A DNA stretch of 64,000 nucleotides from Alteromonas macleodii (GCF_903772925.1 NZ_LR812090.1:62001-126000), one strand, 5' to 3'. Positions 46,900 through 56,063 are shown, counted from the first letter of the stretch. Notes: a model not told the origin generated them from the letters alone. Translations and numbers: made by a program.

Positions 46900-48887
46900 T
46901 AGGCAATCTCCGCTTTTTTATTTTCCCAAAAGTAACCCTCGGTTACTGATGAACAGCGCGTGGCTTCGTCAAAATTAATTTCAAACGCATGAGACACTTC
47001 AGGCTGTAAAATAGAATAGAAGTCAGCGTCAACTTCTGTATCTGTAGACAAGAGAATGACTTGCTCGCCAGCTTCTGGGAAATAATGCTTAATTAACTTG
47101 TCACGGTGCTTGGAGTCGAGTCTGCCTAGTGGAGTATCTACAACAACAGGAAGTACTTTACCTGATAATTTGCCAAGGGCTTCTAGTATAGCGAAAGCAA
47201 AAATTTGCTTTTCGCCTGCAGAAAGCGACTTCCTATTAATTTCCATTCCGTCGAGGTCGATTAGTGCTACATCGAAAGTTTCTGGGTTTATCTTAGCTGT
47301 CAGCTTCAAATCTTCTTTTCTAGCAAGCTTTCGGTAGGCCAAAGCAAATAATTCTTCGAGTTGAGAAACTCTTAGCTGCGTTAGCTTCTGTGAAAATTCC
47401 TGCAACGATCCTTGTGTCGAATTCACTCTTGCAACAGCCTTTTGTAACGACTTTTCATTTTTTTGTTGGTTAAACAGCTTTTCTAGCCTCTTGGCTAGCT
47501 CTAATGCCTTGGCCATCGACGTTTGTGCTTTTTGAAGTACGCTCTTATAAATTTCTTTTTCTTTTGCCACTGCTTTGTCTAATTCTCGCAGGCGCTCATA
47601 TAAACCAACCAGTTCTTTTTCATCTGGCGCTCTTTGAATTCTGAGCGTTAGCGAGTCTAAGTCTGATTCGGCTGCAGTTAACTCTGAAAGAGTGTTGCTC
47701 AGCCTAGCTTTTGATTCATTTGCTTCGTCGCGTAAGCTTTCAAGCTGGTGGAATTCCCTATCAGAGATATCTAGGCTTATAGCGCCTTCAGCACTACTAC
47801 GGCCATCAGTTTCTACATAGGTTTTAAGTAGCTCATTAACTTGAACTTCATCTGCCGCTAGAGCCGATGACAATTTAGTTGCAAGCTTTTCTGTTTGTGC
47901 TAGAAACTGCTCGTTGAAAGATTGTTTAGCCTTAAGTTCTTTTTCATGTGCAAGTTGCTGGAACAGCCCGCCAATGGCGTTTGGCGCTAATGACAATGGA
48001 AACGCACCATCTAGTTCGTGGAGAACCTTGCCCTTTATAGTATCTATTTCACGCTCTAGAGACTTTTGTTTGCCTTTTTCTTCGTCCCTTGTGATAGCAA
48101 AAGCACCACCGCGTTCTTGAATGCTTTTTTCGATTTGACTCATTTCAAAGCGAAGGCTGGTGATTTTAGGGTAAAGCTCATTCGCTTGCTCTTTGTACGC
48201 GTCGGCTTCAGTTTTAAAGCTCGCCTTTTGTTTTTGAAGGTCCGCAATTTCCTTTTGGATAGAGGCTGAAGCTTTGCCTTCACTTTCTTTATTAAGGTAT
48301 ATAACTAAATCAATATTCAGCCTTTCTATAATATCCAACCCCAGCAGCTTTTGGACGGCCTCTTTAAGGTAAACACCGGTATCATCTTCAGCTAATTCAG
48401 CAATTTTCTCACCGTCAAAAAAGAACAAGTCCCCTATACCCGGAGGAATCATCTCGGAAATAATTGACTGAATTTGTTCTGAGGTTAAATTTGAATCTTC
48501 GTCTGCGTGTTCAAAACTTATCTTTTCTTTACCATCAACGCCCCAAGTACGAGTGATAGTAAATACGCCGTGTTTGCCTTGGTGAGTGTGAGTAAACTCC
48601 AGGCTAATTGATGCTTTTGCCGAGTTATCTTCTTTCTTCGCCTTATTATTTAGCTGCTGGGAAAGGTAGTCTGCATACTCTTTATTATTGGGAATAGAGC
48701 TAAGCGCGCGTCTTCCCAACAGAAGCAGGCGTATGGCAGTAAGAATAGATGTTTTACCTGCACCATTTAAACCGCCGAACAGAATAATCGGCTTAGATAG
48801 TAGGCCATCTTTTTTAGGCTGTAAATCAAGGGAGTGTTTGCCATTGAACACTCTAAAGTTCTGCATGATTAGCTTTTTAAAAATCAT
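46899..48887 (-). CDS. dndD: DNA sulfur modification protein DndD (SMC-like ATPase)
   Basis: The 662-residue protein has a Walker A GGLNGAGKTS (residues 38-47), a long coiled coil (about 200-500), then the ABC/SMC signature NRKSLSAGEKQ and Walker B PVVVDTPLGRLD, the RecF/SMC/Rad50 layout of DndD. It likely uses ATP to reshape DNA during sulfur incorporation. It overlaps dndC by four bases upstream and dndE by one base downstream. Confidence 0.94.
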   Translation of the reverse strand: MIFKKLIMQNFRVFNGKHSLDLQPKKDGLLSKPIILFGGLNGAGKTSILTAIRLLLLGRRALSSIPNNKEYADYLSQQLNNKAKKEDNSAKASISLEFTHTHQGKHGVFTITRTWGVDGKEKISFEHADEDSNLTSEQIQSIISEMIPPGIGDLFFFDGEKIAELAEDDTGVYLKEAVQKLLGLDIIERLNIDLVIYLNKESEGKASASIQKEIADLQKQKASFKTEADAYKEQANELYPKITSLRFEMSQIEKSIQERGGAFAITRDEEKGKQKSLEREIDTIKGKVLHELDGAFPLSLAPNAIGGLFQQLAHEKELKAKQSFNEQFLAQTEKLATKLSSALAADEVQVNELLKTYVETDGRSSAEGAISLDISDREFHQLESLRDEANESKARLSNTLSELTAAESDLDSLTLRIQRAPDEKELVGLYERLRELDKAVAKEKEIYKSVLQKAQTSMAKALELAKRLEKLFNQQKNEKSLQKAVARVNSTQGSLQEFSQKLTQLRVSQLEELFALAYRKLARKEDLKLTAKINPETFDVALIDLDGMEINRKSLSAGEKQIFAFAILEALGKLSGKVLPVVVDTPLGRLDSKHRDKLIKHYFPEAGEQVILLSTDTEVDADFYSILQPEVSHAFEINFDEATRCSSVTEGYFWENKKAEIA

Positions 48888-50509
48888 AACTGCATCTCCT
48901 TATTTAAAGATGCTGTAATAGCGGCCAACTCTGCTTCGTAGTCTTGTACCTCTTTAGACTGATTAATTTGATTTTGCCTACTGTCTTTATTCTGTTTAAT
49001 AATTTCTTCGGCTGACTCCCAGTCTTGCTGAATAAGCCTTCCTATTTTTTTATAGATACCAGTGCGTCGAGAAAGCCCAGACATTGAAATTTCCAAATCT
49101 ATTAGCTTTTTAAGTAGCTGAGGTGAAACACCGTATTCCGGTGCTATTTCAGTTATCAGCGCAGCATCTTCTCTACTAAACTGGTTGGTATCATCAACCG
49201 ACCAATCAAGATCGTAACCAAAGACCTCGTTGAAAATAATAGGTAAATCATCGTCCCAATCAGGCTCATTAGGGTCGTTTAACCACTCATGACGCACCGC
49301 GTGTAACTCAGGCACAGTAATAAGCTCTACGTCTCTACCCGAATCTGCTAATTGCTTTTGAATATTTAAAAGTAGCTTTAAAGCGATTTTGCGATACTTC
49401 AGCTTATAAGGGCCTGTAGTGTAATCGTCGGTCAAGATTTTCTCGCCATCTTCACGAAGGGTTTTAAACGCTAACCGACCGTCTCTTCGAATGTGGCTGC
49501 GATATTTCTTTTTAAGCTTAGGAGAGGTGCTTCGTGACAATATATTCCTGTACTTTAGTAAAGGGAGCATCCATGTTTCACCGTTTTGCACTAGGCTTTC
49601 CATTGCTCTGTCTTTTGTGACAACGGTGCACGTCCAGCAGCCAAAGCGAGAATTACCACAAGAGGGTGTTGTCTCATCAATAACCATAGGGCATTCGCCT
49701 TGACCAGAAGAGTCTTTATAAAGGTTCCATAAAACAAGGTTTTTACCACCCCATGGTGTTTCCCACTCAAGGTCGTACTTGTCGAACCATTTATTCTTCA
49801 TACCATAAGGCGTTTCTTGCTGCTCTAGGTGACAAAAACGAAGAATTTTCCACACATCATCTACCGCCCACATATCAATTGGTGTGTAAATGAAAGCATT
49901 TGATAGCGTAGTGTGCTTCGCTAAGTCTGAGCCATCAATTTTGTGTTTAGCAATAACTTGTGCACGTGAAGCGCTTTCTTGCGATCTAGAGCCAAGAACC
50001 ACAATAACTTCGTCATACTGATTTACTTTGTCGGTAATAAAAGTACTCACAGGGTCGATCTTCATTCGCTCAGTGCACCAGCGGAAATTACGTGTAGGTG
50101 CAGGGTAGCCTTTACCGAGAAGATTCGACCAAAAAGTTTCATGCGTTTTAGGAACGACTTTATGCGAAGTGATGGGTAACTTATCGCGCGCTGCGCCTCG
50201 CTGAATTGCCTCAAGAGAGCGGTTTACATGGTTTACTACAATAGGTGTTTCAACCAATGTATCAGATGCAACGACAAACACGTGTTTGTGGCGTTCTTCA
50301 GGCTTTAAGCCCAATAGCGCTAGGTAAACAAGTACCATTACAGCAGAAGAGTCTTTACCCCCACTGTAGCCAATAACCCATGGCCTGGTGTCTTGTAAAT
50401 AAACGCGCTGTACGTTGGCTACGTAGTCTTTTAGTGGCAGACCAGAAAACTCTTCCTGCTCGATGAACTCAATATATTCTTCGAGATCGAATTGCTTGGC
50501 TAATGTCAT
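48884..50509 (-). CDS. dndC: DNA sulfur modification protein DndC (PAPS reductase-like)
   Basis: The 541-residue protein has the ATP-pyrophosphatase P-loop SGGKDSSA (residues 49-56), as in PAPS reductases. The cysteines that may bind an iron-sulfur cluster are RWCTERMK and CGNSRFGCWTC. DndC receives sulfur from a cysteine desulfurase and helps transfer it to DNA. It overlaps dndB and dndD by four bases each. The expected desulfurase DndA is not in the window, so IscS may supply sulfur, as in E. coli-type dnd systems. Confidence 0.95.
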   Translation of the reverse strand: MTLAKQFDLEEYIEFIEQEEFSGLPLKDYVANVQRVYLQDTRPWVIGYSGGKDSSAVMVLVYLALLGLKPEERHKHVFVVASDTLVETPIVVNHVNRSLEAIQRGAARDKLPITSHKVVPKTHETFWSNLLGKGYPAPTRNFRWCTERMKIDPVSTFITDKVNQYDEVIVVLGSRSQESASRAQVIAKHKIDGSDLAKHTTLSNAFIYTPIDMWAVDDVWKILRFCHLEQQETPYGMKNKWFDKYDLEWETPWGGKNLVLWNLYKDSSGQGECPMVIDETTPSCGNSRFGCWTCTVVTKDRAMESLVQNGETWMLPLLKYRNILSRSTSPKLKKKYRSHIRRDGRLAFKTLREDGEKILTDDYTTGPYKLKYRKIALKLLLNIQKQLADSGRDVELITVPELHAVRHEWLNDPNEPDWDDDLPIIFNEVFGYDLDWSVDDTNQFSREDAALITEIAPEYGVSPQLLKKLIDLEISMSGLSRRTGIYKKIGRLIQQDWESAEEIIKQNKDSRQNQINQSKEVQDYEAELAAITASLNKEMQL

Positions 50510-51591
50510 GAATCTAATAAATCTTTTTCTTTTTGAAGGTCATCTTGAGATAACTCAAGCCCTAATTGGCGTTTAATTTCTAGTGCTGTAAGAAATATGT
50601 TTGAACTAGCTTTAGATAGCTTGCCATGCATCATTGCGCGTTTAACCCATTCAGGGTTCGATTTTCGCCAGTTGACAGAGTTGAGCTTTTTCAATGTTGC
50701 CACTCTTTCTTTTTCAGCAAAGTCTAAGAGGTGGTTCCCAACAATCGCAATGGCTTGAAGAGCGATACCATGTGCTGTCAAATATTCCTGACGAAACTCA
50801 CCGACAGCAAGCTTTTTATCCTGCACTAATTGCCATTCGGCCATATTATCATTAATGCAGTTCCAAAACTGCAAAGCGAACTTCTTTTCGTCTTCTGAAA
50901 TATCATCCTTGGGGCCTTTTCCTAACAATGCTCTGGTTGCGTGTTTGATTGCACTAAGAGCGAAAATCTTATTACTCTTTACTGGAATGCTTCCTTTTTC
51001 CATCTCGGTAAAACCAATGAATGGCGTGGCGTTATTCGCAAGATATTTTGCTACACGCGCGCCAGGGTCTCTATCATCGTAAAGTGTTGAAAGCGATGAG
51101 GATGGGCGGATTGCATGCTGGTTTAGGTCCGCAAACATTTGTTGGCTTCTACTTAACCCTTCATCGATATAAAACACAATGGCGATATTGTCTTGGCCGA
51201 GCTCTGGCTTATGTTTGATGGCTTCTTCAATTGCAGCTCTACGATGTTGCCCATCATTTATTAGGATACTCGTATTCATAGAGACTTTTAGAGTACCAAT
51301 ATTTGGTGCGTTTTCTTGCTCTATAAATGAAACTTCGCTACCTACTGATGCAGTGAGTGCTGAAAAAACATAGTCATCTGGGTTATCAACCAAATATCTA
51401 CTCATTTCTGGAATTCGAGTTTTATTCAATGTGCGCTGGGCGCGTAACTCTGGTGGTACTTCTTCTTCATCGTAAATGAAGATTTTCGGTATGATACGAA
51501 GAGGGCAAGTTGCAATATAAAATGGTCTTCCGGCTTGAACGCCACGAACTGCTGGAAAGGAATAGCAGAAGTCATTATCTAAAGTATTCAA
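50506..51591 (-). CDS. dndB: DNA sulfur modification protein DndB
   Basis: The 361-residue protein has the DGQHR motif (residues 113-117, NDGQHRRAAIEEA), the family hallmark. DndB influences which sites are modified and in some species represses the dnd genes. It is the first gene of the operon. Two perfect TTTTACGTAA-type palindromes lie within 85 bases upstream of its start, at the place expected for a repressor. Confidence 0.95.
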   Translation of the reverse strand: MNTLDNDFCYSFPAVRGVQAGRPFYIATCPLRIIPKIFIYDEEEVPPELRAQRTLNKTRIPEMSRYLVDNPDDYVFSALTASVGSEVSFIEQENAPNIGTLKVSMNTSILINDGQHRRAAIEEAIKHKPELGQDNIAIVFYIDEGLSRSQQMFADLNQHAIRPSSSLSTLYDDRDPGARVAKYLANNATPFIGFTEMEKGSIPVKSNKIFALSAIKHATRALLGKGPKDDISEDEKKFALQFWNCINDNMAEWQLVQDKKLAVGEFRQEYLTAHGIALQAIAIVGNHLLDFAEKERVATLKKLNSVNWRKSNPEWVKRAMMHGKLSKASSNIFLTALEIKRQLGLELSQDDLQKEKDLLDS

Positions 51592-51609
51592 AATTTACCC
51601 TCCTTGATG

Positions 51610-51672
51610 ATTACGTAAAAATTTTACGTAATTTTATGTGAAAGTAAATAATTTATTTGTTTTTACGTAAAA
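51610..51672. promoter_or_regulatory. Palindromic TTTTACGTAA operator pair upstream of dndB
   Basis: A perfect 11-bp inverted repeat, ATTACGTAAAA-A-TTTTACGTAAT, lies at 51610-51632. A perfect 12-bp palindrome, TTTTACGTAAAA, lies at 51661-51672. Both share the TTTTACGTAA core. The first is 19 bases upstream of the dndB ATG (51591) and the second 70 bases upstream, straddling the probable promoter. No such site was seen upstream of dptF. The regulator is not proven; DndB or one of the HTH proteins at 53607 and 54438 are candidates. Confidence 0.7.
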
Positions 51673-51738
51673 TTCAATTGTCTTTTTTAGAGTATACTTC
51701 TTTTTAGAGAGGGGGTGAGCTGGATTTTAGGATTGATT

Positions 51739-53607
51739 TTAACAGATGTAATCTGCTTTATTACTCAATACAGCGTCGGAATGCTCGTCGAGATAGTCAA
51801 AAAAGTCTACATCTTGTTCGGCCATTTTGATTTTAACTCTCTCTTTCAAAGTAGGGGAGTTACTTTCCTCAAAATTGTCATAACCGAGTAGAGTTAGTTT
51901 ACCTGAATTTATATGGATTTTAATTAGCTGTATGTCCTCAAGTTCACCATAAAGTTGCAATGCTGAGCTTACATACACTCGTAATAGCGGGGAAAGTAAG
52001 TTTAAGTATTGCTTATGAAAAGTTAAAGAGTGTGGTTTATCGAACTCCTCTGCCAATACGCTTTTAGGTAAAGTTCTGTGGGCCTCTAAGCATTCGGCTT
52101 CTATCATTTCGACATCAGCTATTTGAAAGAGGAGTTCTTTAGCTAACGTTTGGGCATTCTTGTTAGTGTCGAAGAAGGCTTTTATGTCACGTTTTGTCTG
52201 CTCTGGCTGATATTTGTAGGGTTTTCTTTGACCAAAGTGGCCTACAGCGAAGTAAACTAGCAAGTCTTCCGTTCGCATTTGTTGTGAAATAGCGAAGTCA
52301 TCATTGCCATAAAAGTTTAGGCACAGCCTAAACGCTTTTTTCATAGTGCCAACTAATTCTATTAACTCGTCAGCTTTACTAAACTCGTCTTTCGCAGGGG
52401 CCCGACCTAATAGTAAGCAAGTTTTCCAGTATTCTTCAAAAAGCTCGCTGTGTTTAGTAAATAAAAGCTGTGTATTGGCTGCTTTGATATCAACAGGTTT
52501 AGACTTCTGCTCCCAAGTTCGCGTTCGCTTATGACGGTTCTGAAGATAATCTTGTTCTAAATACTTATCTTTGAATACGAAATATATTCCTGGGGCTACT
52601 GCAATGGCTGACTCATCTAAGCTCAGCTCAATAAACATTTTTAGTTCACTTTGAGTGAAGTACTTTTGAAAGGTATTTCGGCTAGTGATAATGCCATCTT
52701 TATATGGCGTAAATTTAGCTAGGTAGCTTTCGTTTGCCAGCATAGCCGAGACAACAAGAAGCTTATCGGTAAGAGCCCAAGCGCCTTGGATAGCTTCCAT
52801 ACGCTCGTTTCTTTCTTCAATAACATTAATTACAAAGCCAATGTTAACCAAGTCAGCGTTTACTTTATCTGCGTCTGGCAGAAAATTCGGGTCCCATCCA
52901 AGGGCATCTAGCCCGTGCGCTTCAAGTTCTCGAAGATCATCACCTCTGCCGCACCCATAATCAAAAATTGAGTACTGACCTTCTAAAAAACCGTGCTTTG
53001 CTAACACTTTCATTGGCGCGGAGAGCTCGTAACGCACTATTGCAGTTTTATCGCGCTCTATTTTTTTCTTATCGTTATCTAGCAATAGTGCGGAGTTGCG
53101 AAATAAGCGCCCGTCAACAAGTTCGTAGCCATGCTTATTTATCAGTGCTTCCCAAGATGCTTTAAACCCAATATGGCGAGAATTTTCATAAAGGCCAGCT
53201 TGCTCACCTTCTTCGGTAATCTGCTTAAACTCTTCATACTGTGGATAATCTGGTAATACCATGGTTTCTTTGCGGTGAAGAATAGGGGGATTATCGTAAT
53301 TAGCGTAGTCCGTTACTTTGTGCGTTAACTTTTGAAGGTCTACCGTTACACTTTGCTTTAATGCCGGGTAGGACTCCTCTTCGAAGGTAGGATAGTGCAG
53401 AAGGCTTAATGAAAACTGTTTTCTAGATAACTTTATTAAATTCCACTGTTCCCTTGGAATTTTAAGCGCCTTGCCTATAGCCAGAATGACGTTTCGTAGT
53501 TTATCGGGTAGCTGTGGCAATGTGCTCTCATGAATATAAATGGCGTCGGGAAGCTTCTTCCCAATTTTCAATTCACTAACTAGTGTTTTAAATAAAGCTG
53601 CGTCCAC
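51739..53607 (-). CDS. DNA phosphorothioation-associated putative methyltransferase
   Basis: The 622-residue protein carries a SAM-binding motif I (FDYGCGRGDDLRELEAHGLD, near residue 215) followed by a motif IV-like NIGFVINVIEE. It matches the large methyltransferase-like family that I know to accompany dnd operons (TIGR04096 type). Its target is unknown. It is read on the same strand as dndB but upstream of the dndB promoter, after a 147-base gap, so it is probably in a separate transcript with the gene ending at 53607, which it overlaps by one base. Confidence 0.85.
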   Translation of the reverse strand: MDAALFKTLVSELKIGKKLPDAIYIHESTLPQLPDKLRNVILAIGKALKIPREQWNLIKLSRKQFSLSLLHYPTFEEESYPALKQSVTVDLQKLTHKVTDYANYDNPPILHRKETMVLPDYPQYEEFKQITEEGEQAGLYENSRHIGFKASWEALINKHGYELVDGRLFRNSALLLDNDKKKIERDKTAIVRYELSAPMKVLAKHGFLEGQYSIFDYGCGRGDDLRELEAHGLDALGWDPNFLPDADKVNADLVNIGFVINVIEERNERMEAIQGAWALTDKLLVVSAMLANESYLAKFTPYKDGIITSRNTFQKYFTQSELKMFIELSLDESAIAVAPGIYFVFKDKYLEQDYLQNRHKRTRTWEQKSKPVDIKAANTQLLFTKHSELFEEYWKTCLLLGRAPAKDEFSKADELIELVGTMKKAFRLCLNFYGNDDFAISQQMRTEDLLVYFAVGHFGQRKPYKYQPEQTKRDIKAFFDTNKNAQTLAKELLFQIADVEMIEAECLEAHRTLPKSVLAEEFDKPHSLTFHKQYLNLLSPLLRVYVSSALQLYGELEDIQLIKIHINSGKLTLLGYDNFEESNSPTLKERVKIKMAEQDVDFFDYLDEHSDAVLSNKADYIC

Positions 53608-54299
53608 TACAAATCCTCTGCCAGTATTACCGCTTGATCACCAAATGCCTTTCTACCTGGGTAACGTCTACCATTTACGCTCTCACACATAATCTGTAAA
53701 TGTTTAAGCGGTTCAGTTAAATGAATACTGACATGAAATGGCCTATTATTACCATAATAGTAAATACGATCGTAATTTAGCCTTTGCGTGATGAAACGTA
53801 CGATATCGGAAGTTGCTACACCTTCTACAAAAAAATCACACGCAGCACCACCTCTACTACATATTTGCTTACCCATACTATTAGTTTCGTGAGATGAATG
53901 CTGGTCAAGTGTTGGCGCAGTGCCGCTTGATGATGCTTTCTGAATAAATTTTTTCAGAGGGAAGGAAGTGAAGCCGTAAGTGATTATGGGTTTTCCCAAG
54001 GTACGGTTGACAGGTAGAAGTATTTCACTGACTAATTCTTCTAGTGCGAGTATCGAGCTATCAGCAATAGGTTCATTAGATTGTGAAAAGTCGTGCCTGC
54101 TTTTGTACCAGTTTAATAAGCTTTGACCTAGCGGGTGGGCAAGTACTGAATGTCCAACAGGTAAAGAGTAGAAGAATGCTCGACCGCGTTTCTCATAGGC
54201 AATGCCACCTCGTTCGCGTAAGTGCATTAGCTCGCAGTCGCTGATGTTCAATGCTTGTGCAGTTTCTTGGCTATTCAATTTGTGCATACGATCCATCAT
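53607..54299 (-). CDS. HTH plus peptidase M15-like hypothetical protein
   Basis: The 230-residue protein has an N-terminal MerR-like helix-turn-helix (LNSQETAQALNISDCELMHL, residues 8-27, then RGRAFFYS). A second half looks like the M15/hedgehog zinc-peptidase fold: LDQHSSHETNS, then GGAACDFF (metal-binding Asp) and RPFHVSIH (metal-binding His). The M15 reading is by eye and uncertain. It overlaps the methyltransferase-like gene by one base and is divergent from 54438, so both sit at the edge of the dnd module. It may be regulatory or a phage-derived enzyme. Confidence 0.55.
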   Translation of the reverse strand: MMDRMHKLNSQETAQALNISDCELMHLRERGGIAYEKRGRAFFYSLPVGHSVLAHPLGQSLLNWYKSRHDFSQSNEPIADSSILALEELVSEILLPVNRTLGKPIITYGFTSFPLKKFIQKASSSGTAPTLDQHSSHETNSMGKQICSRGGAACDFFVEGVATSDIVRFITQRLNYDRIYYYGNNRPFHVSIHLTEPLKHLQIMCESVNGRRYPGRKAFGDQAVILAEDL

Positions 54300-54437
54300 A
54301 TTTCATTTTAAGGCTCTTGGGTATATGACAAAAATAACAAAAATCCTAAACATTATTTTTATTTTCACCTTAAGGTTGACTTTGTTTTATTTTGAATTAA
54401 CCTGTCCGTGATTTTTAAAATAACATTGGGGTTTGAA

Positions 54438-55301
54438 ATGGAAAAGCATCAAAATTTAAACGAGCAAGCTTTCACGATGGTTGCAAAGTCATTATTAACT
54501 TACTTCACCTATTGCCTAAATGAATACTCTGGATACGAAACTCCACGTATTGACTATGAAACTGTTGGAAATGAACAATTTCTTGATATGTTAGAGCGGT
54601 TGTTTCGATGTGGGATTAATGGGCAGGTTATTGAGGGGGATCTTGCCCCCAATGACTTAGATGACATTGAGAAGTTTGCGAAGCTAGAGAGTGTCATAGA
54701 TGTTCTTACACAAAACGGCATTTGCGCCACTCTATTTCATGCCTTGTCAGGGCGGCTAAAATTATGCCTACACGAAGGAATTCCAATCGAAGATATTTAC
54801 GATACAAAGTTTTATATCAGCCATGAAAATGCGCTTTCTGTTAGAGAACTAGTTGCTCTTTCGAATACTAGTGAAGGCGCTGTACGAAATGAGCTGTCGA
54901 AGATGCCAGCCAGTGCTTTTAGTAAAGAAGCTACAGGTAAGCAATTATTGAAAATTGAAGAAGCAGCTGAATGGCTGAAGTCGCGCAAAGAATATAAGCC
55001 AACTAAAAATTTGTCAGGGATGACAGGGTTAGAAAAAGAGTATGTTAATGTTCCGGTTGCCTCAGACGGCACTTATTTTTCTTATGCTTGTGCCTATAAA
55101 AGAGGCGGTTATACCGTTGGTGAAAAAGGTGATGAAATTAAAGTTGAGTCTTTTGATGAGGCCTTGGACTACTTAATAAACATGCCTCACGCAAAATGGC
55201 GTAGGCCTAATTCTGCTGGAAATTATGGTATTGTCAGCGCTGTTGAATGGCGACGGATTCCAAGAAGTGAGTTGAATAAAGAGCTATTCGAAATGCTTTA
55301 G
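54438..55301 (+). CDS. Hypothetical protein with central HTH-like segment
   Basis: The 287-residue protein has no domain I recognise for certain. A central segment (about residues 128-182, LSVRELVALSNTSEGAVRNE) looks like a helix-turn-helix. ATG 54438 is chosen because GGGG lies seven bases upstream; a GTG at 54408 is possible. It is divergent from the HTH/M15-like gene with 138 bases between them and convergent with 55339 across a strong terminator. It marks the right edge of the island and could regulate the dnd genes; this is inference. Confidence 0.6.
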   Translation: MEKHQNLNEQAFTMVAKSLLTYFTYCLNEYSGYETPRIDYETVGNEQFLDMLERLFRCGINGQVIEGDLAPNDLDDIEKFAKLESVIDVLTQNGICATLFHALSGRLKLCLHEGIPIEDIYDTKFYISHENALSVRELVALSNTSEGAVRNELSKMPASAFSKEATGKQLLKIEEAAEWLKSRKEYKPTKNLSGMTGLEKEYVNVPVASDGTYFSYACAYKRGGYTVGEKGDEIKVESFDEALDYLINMPHAKWRRPNSAGNYGIVSAVEWRRIPRSELNKELFEML

Positions 55302-55315
55302 GCTTAACTAAATGC

Positions 55316-55338
55316 TGTGGCACCATATCGGTGCCACA
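55316..55338. terminator. Bidirectional terminator at the right edge of the island
   Basis: TGTGGCACC and GGTGCCACA form a perfect 9-bp stem around ATATC. It separates convergent genes and abuts the stop of the methyltransferase gene at 55339. T runs are weak on both sides. Confidence 0.65.
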
Positions 55339-55953
55339 CTATCCCTTCACCACTTCAACAGTAACCCACTTCACATCATCTCGCTTCAACCCATCCTGAC
55401 TAGGAACTGGATTTAAATTGCGTGTAGTTAGGCCGGTGCTCTGTGCTAACGTCGCTAATTCCTCATAGCTAACAGGGTGCATGGGCCTTGCTTCATCGTT
55501 GGGGCCGAACCGAAGGCTGATATACATGGTTCCATTTTCTGAAAGCAATTCTGCTAACTTTTTTAACGCGGGTGGCCTTTCATCTTTAGGCAAGTGCATC
55601 CATACCGCTGAAAGCAGTATTAGGTCGTATGTTTTTGGCGCTTGGGGTAGGGCAGTCAGCGCGGGTAAGCTGGCGTTACACCATGTAACACTGTTATGTG
55701 AATTGGCCTGTGCTAAGTTTCTTAGCTCATCGGCAGGTTCTGCAGCTACTACTTTCCATCCTTGTTTGGCTAACCAGTTGGCGTCTCTGCCACTACCAGC
55801 ACCTACGTCTAGCGCAGTACCTTTATTGGCGTTTTGTAAGAATGCTTTCCAATCGCTGTGCACACTTTCGGCCTCTACCGAATTGTATAAATCGTAGTAG
55901 TGCTGCGCTTTTTCGCTGTAATGCGTAATGGTGTTTTTTGTACTGCTGGTCAA
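55339..55953 (-). CDS. Class I SAM-dependent methyltransferase
   Basis: The protein (about 204 residues) has motif I ALDVGAGSGRDANWLAKQG and post-I VVAAEPADELR, followed by LILLSAVWMHLPKDERP, typical of small-molecule methyltransferases. The start is uncertain: TTG at 55953 has GGGAGG ten bases upstream, whereas the longest frame begins at 56055 inside the Fur box and would add 34 cysteine-rich residues of no clear domain. Substrate unknown. It is divergent from the siderophore receptor at 56136. Confidence 0.8.
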   Translation of the reverse strand: MTSSTKNTITHYSEKAQHYYDLYNSVEAESVHSDWKAFLQNANKGTALDVGAGSGRDANWLAKQGWKVVAAEPADELRNLAQANSHNSVTWCNASLPALTALPQAPKTYDLILLSAVWMHLPKDERPPALKKLAELLSENGTMYISLRFGPNDEARPMHPVSYEELATLAQSTGLTTRNLNPVPSQDGLKRDDVKWVTVEVVKG

Positions 55954-56044
55954 AACGTCGATGCCTCCCTGATCTGAAGTACAGATTATCGCATTAGGCT
56001 TTGCGCAGCCAGCGTTACAGCATTTCTCCAATGATTGTTGCGTA

Positions 56045-56063
56045 AATAATAACAATTATCATT
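56045..56063. promoter_or_regulatory. Fur box upstream of the siderophore receptor
   Basis: AATAATAACAATTATCATT matches 13 of 19 positions of the Fur consensus (GATAATGATAATCATTATC). A TATACT -10 hexamer lies at 56085-56090 between it and the receptor start. Iron-dependent repression of the 56136 gene is inferred. Confidence 0.7.
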
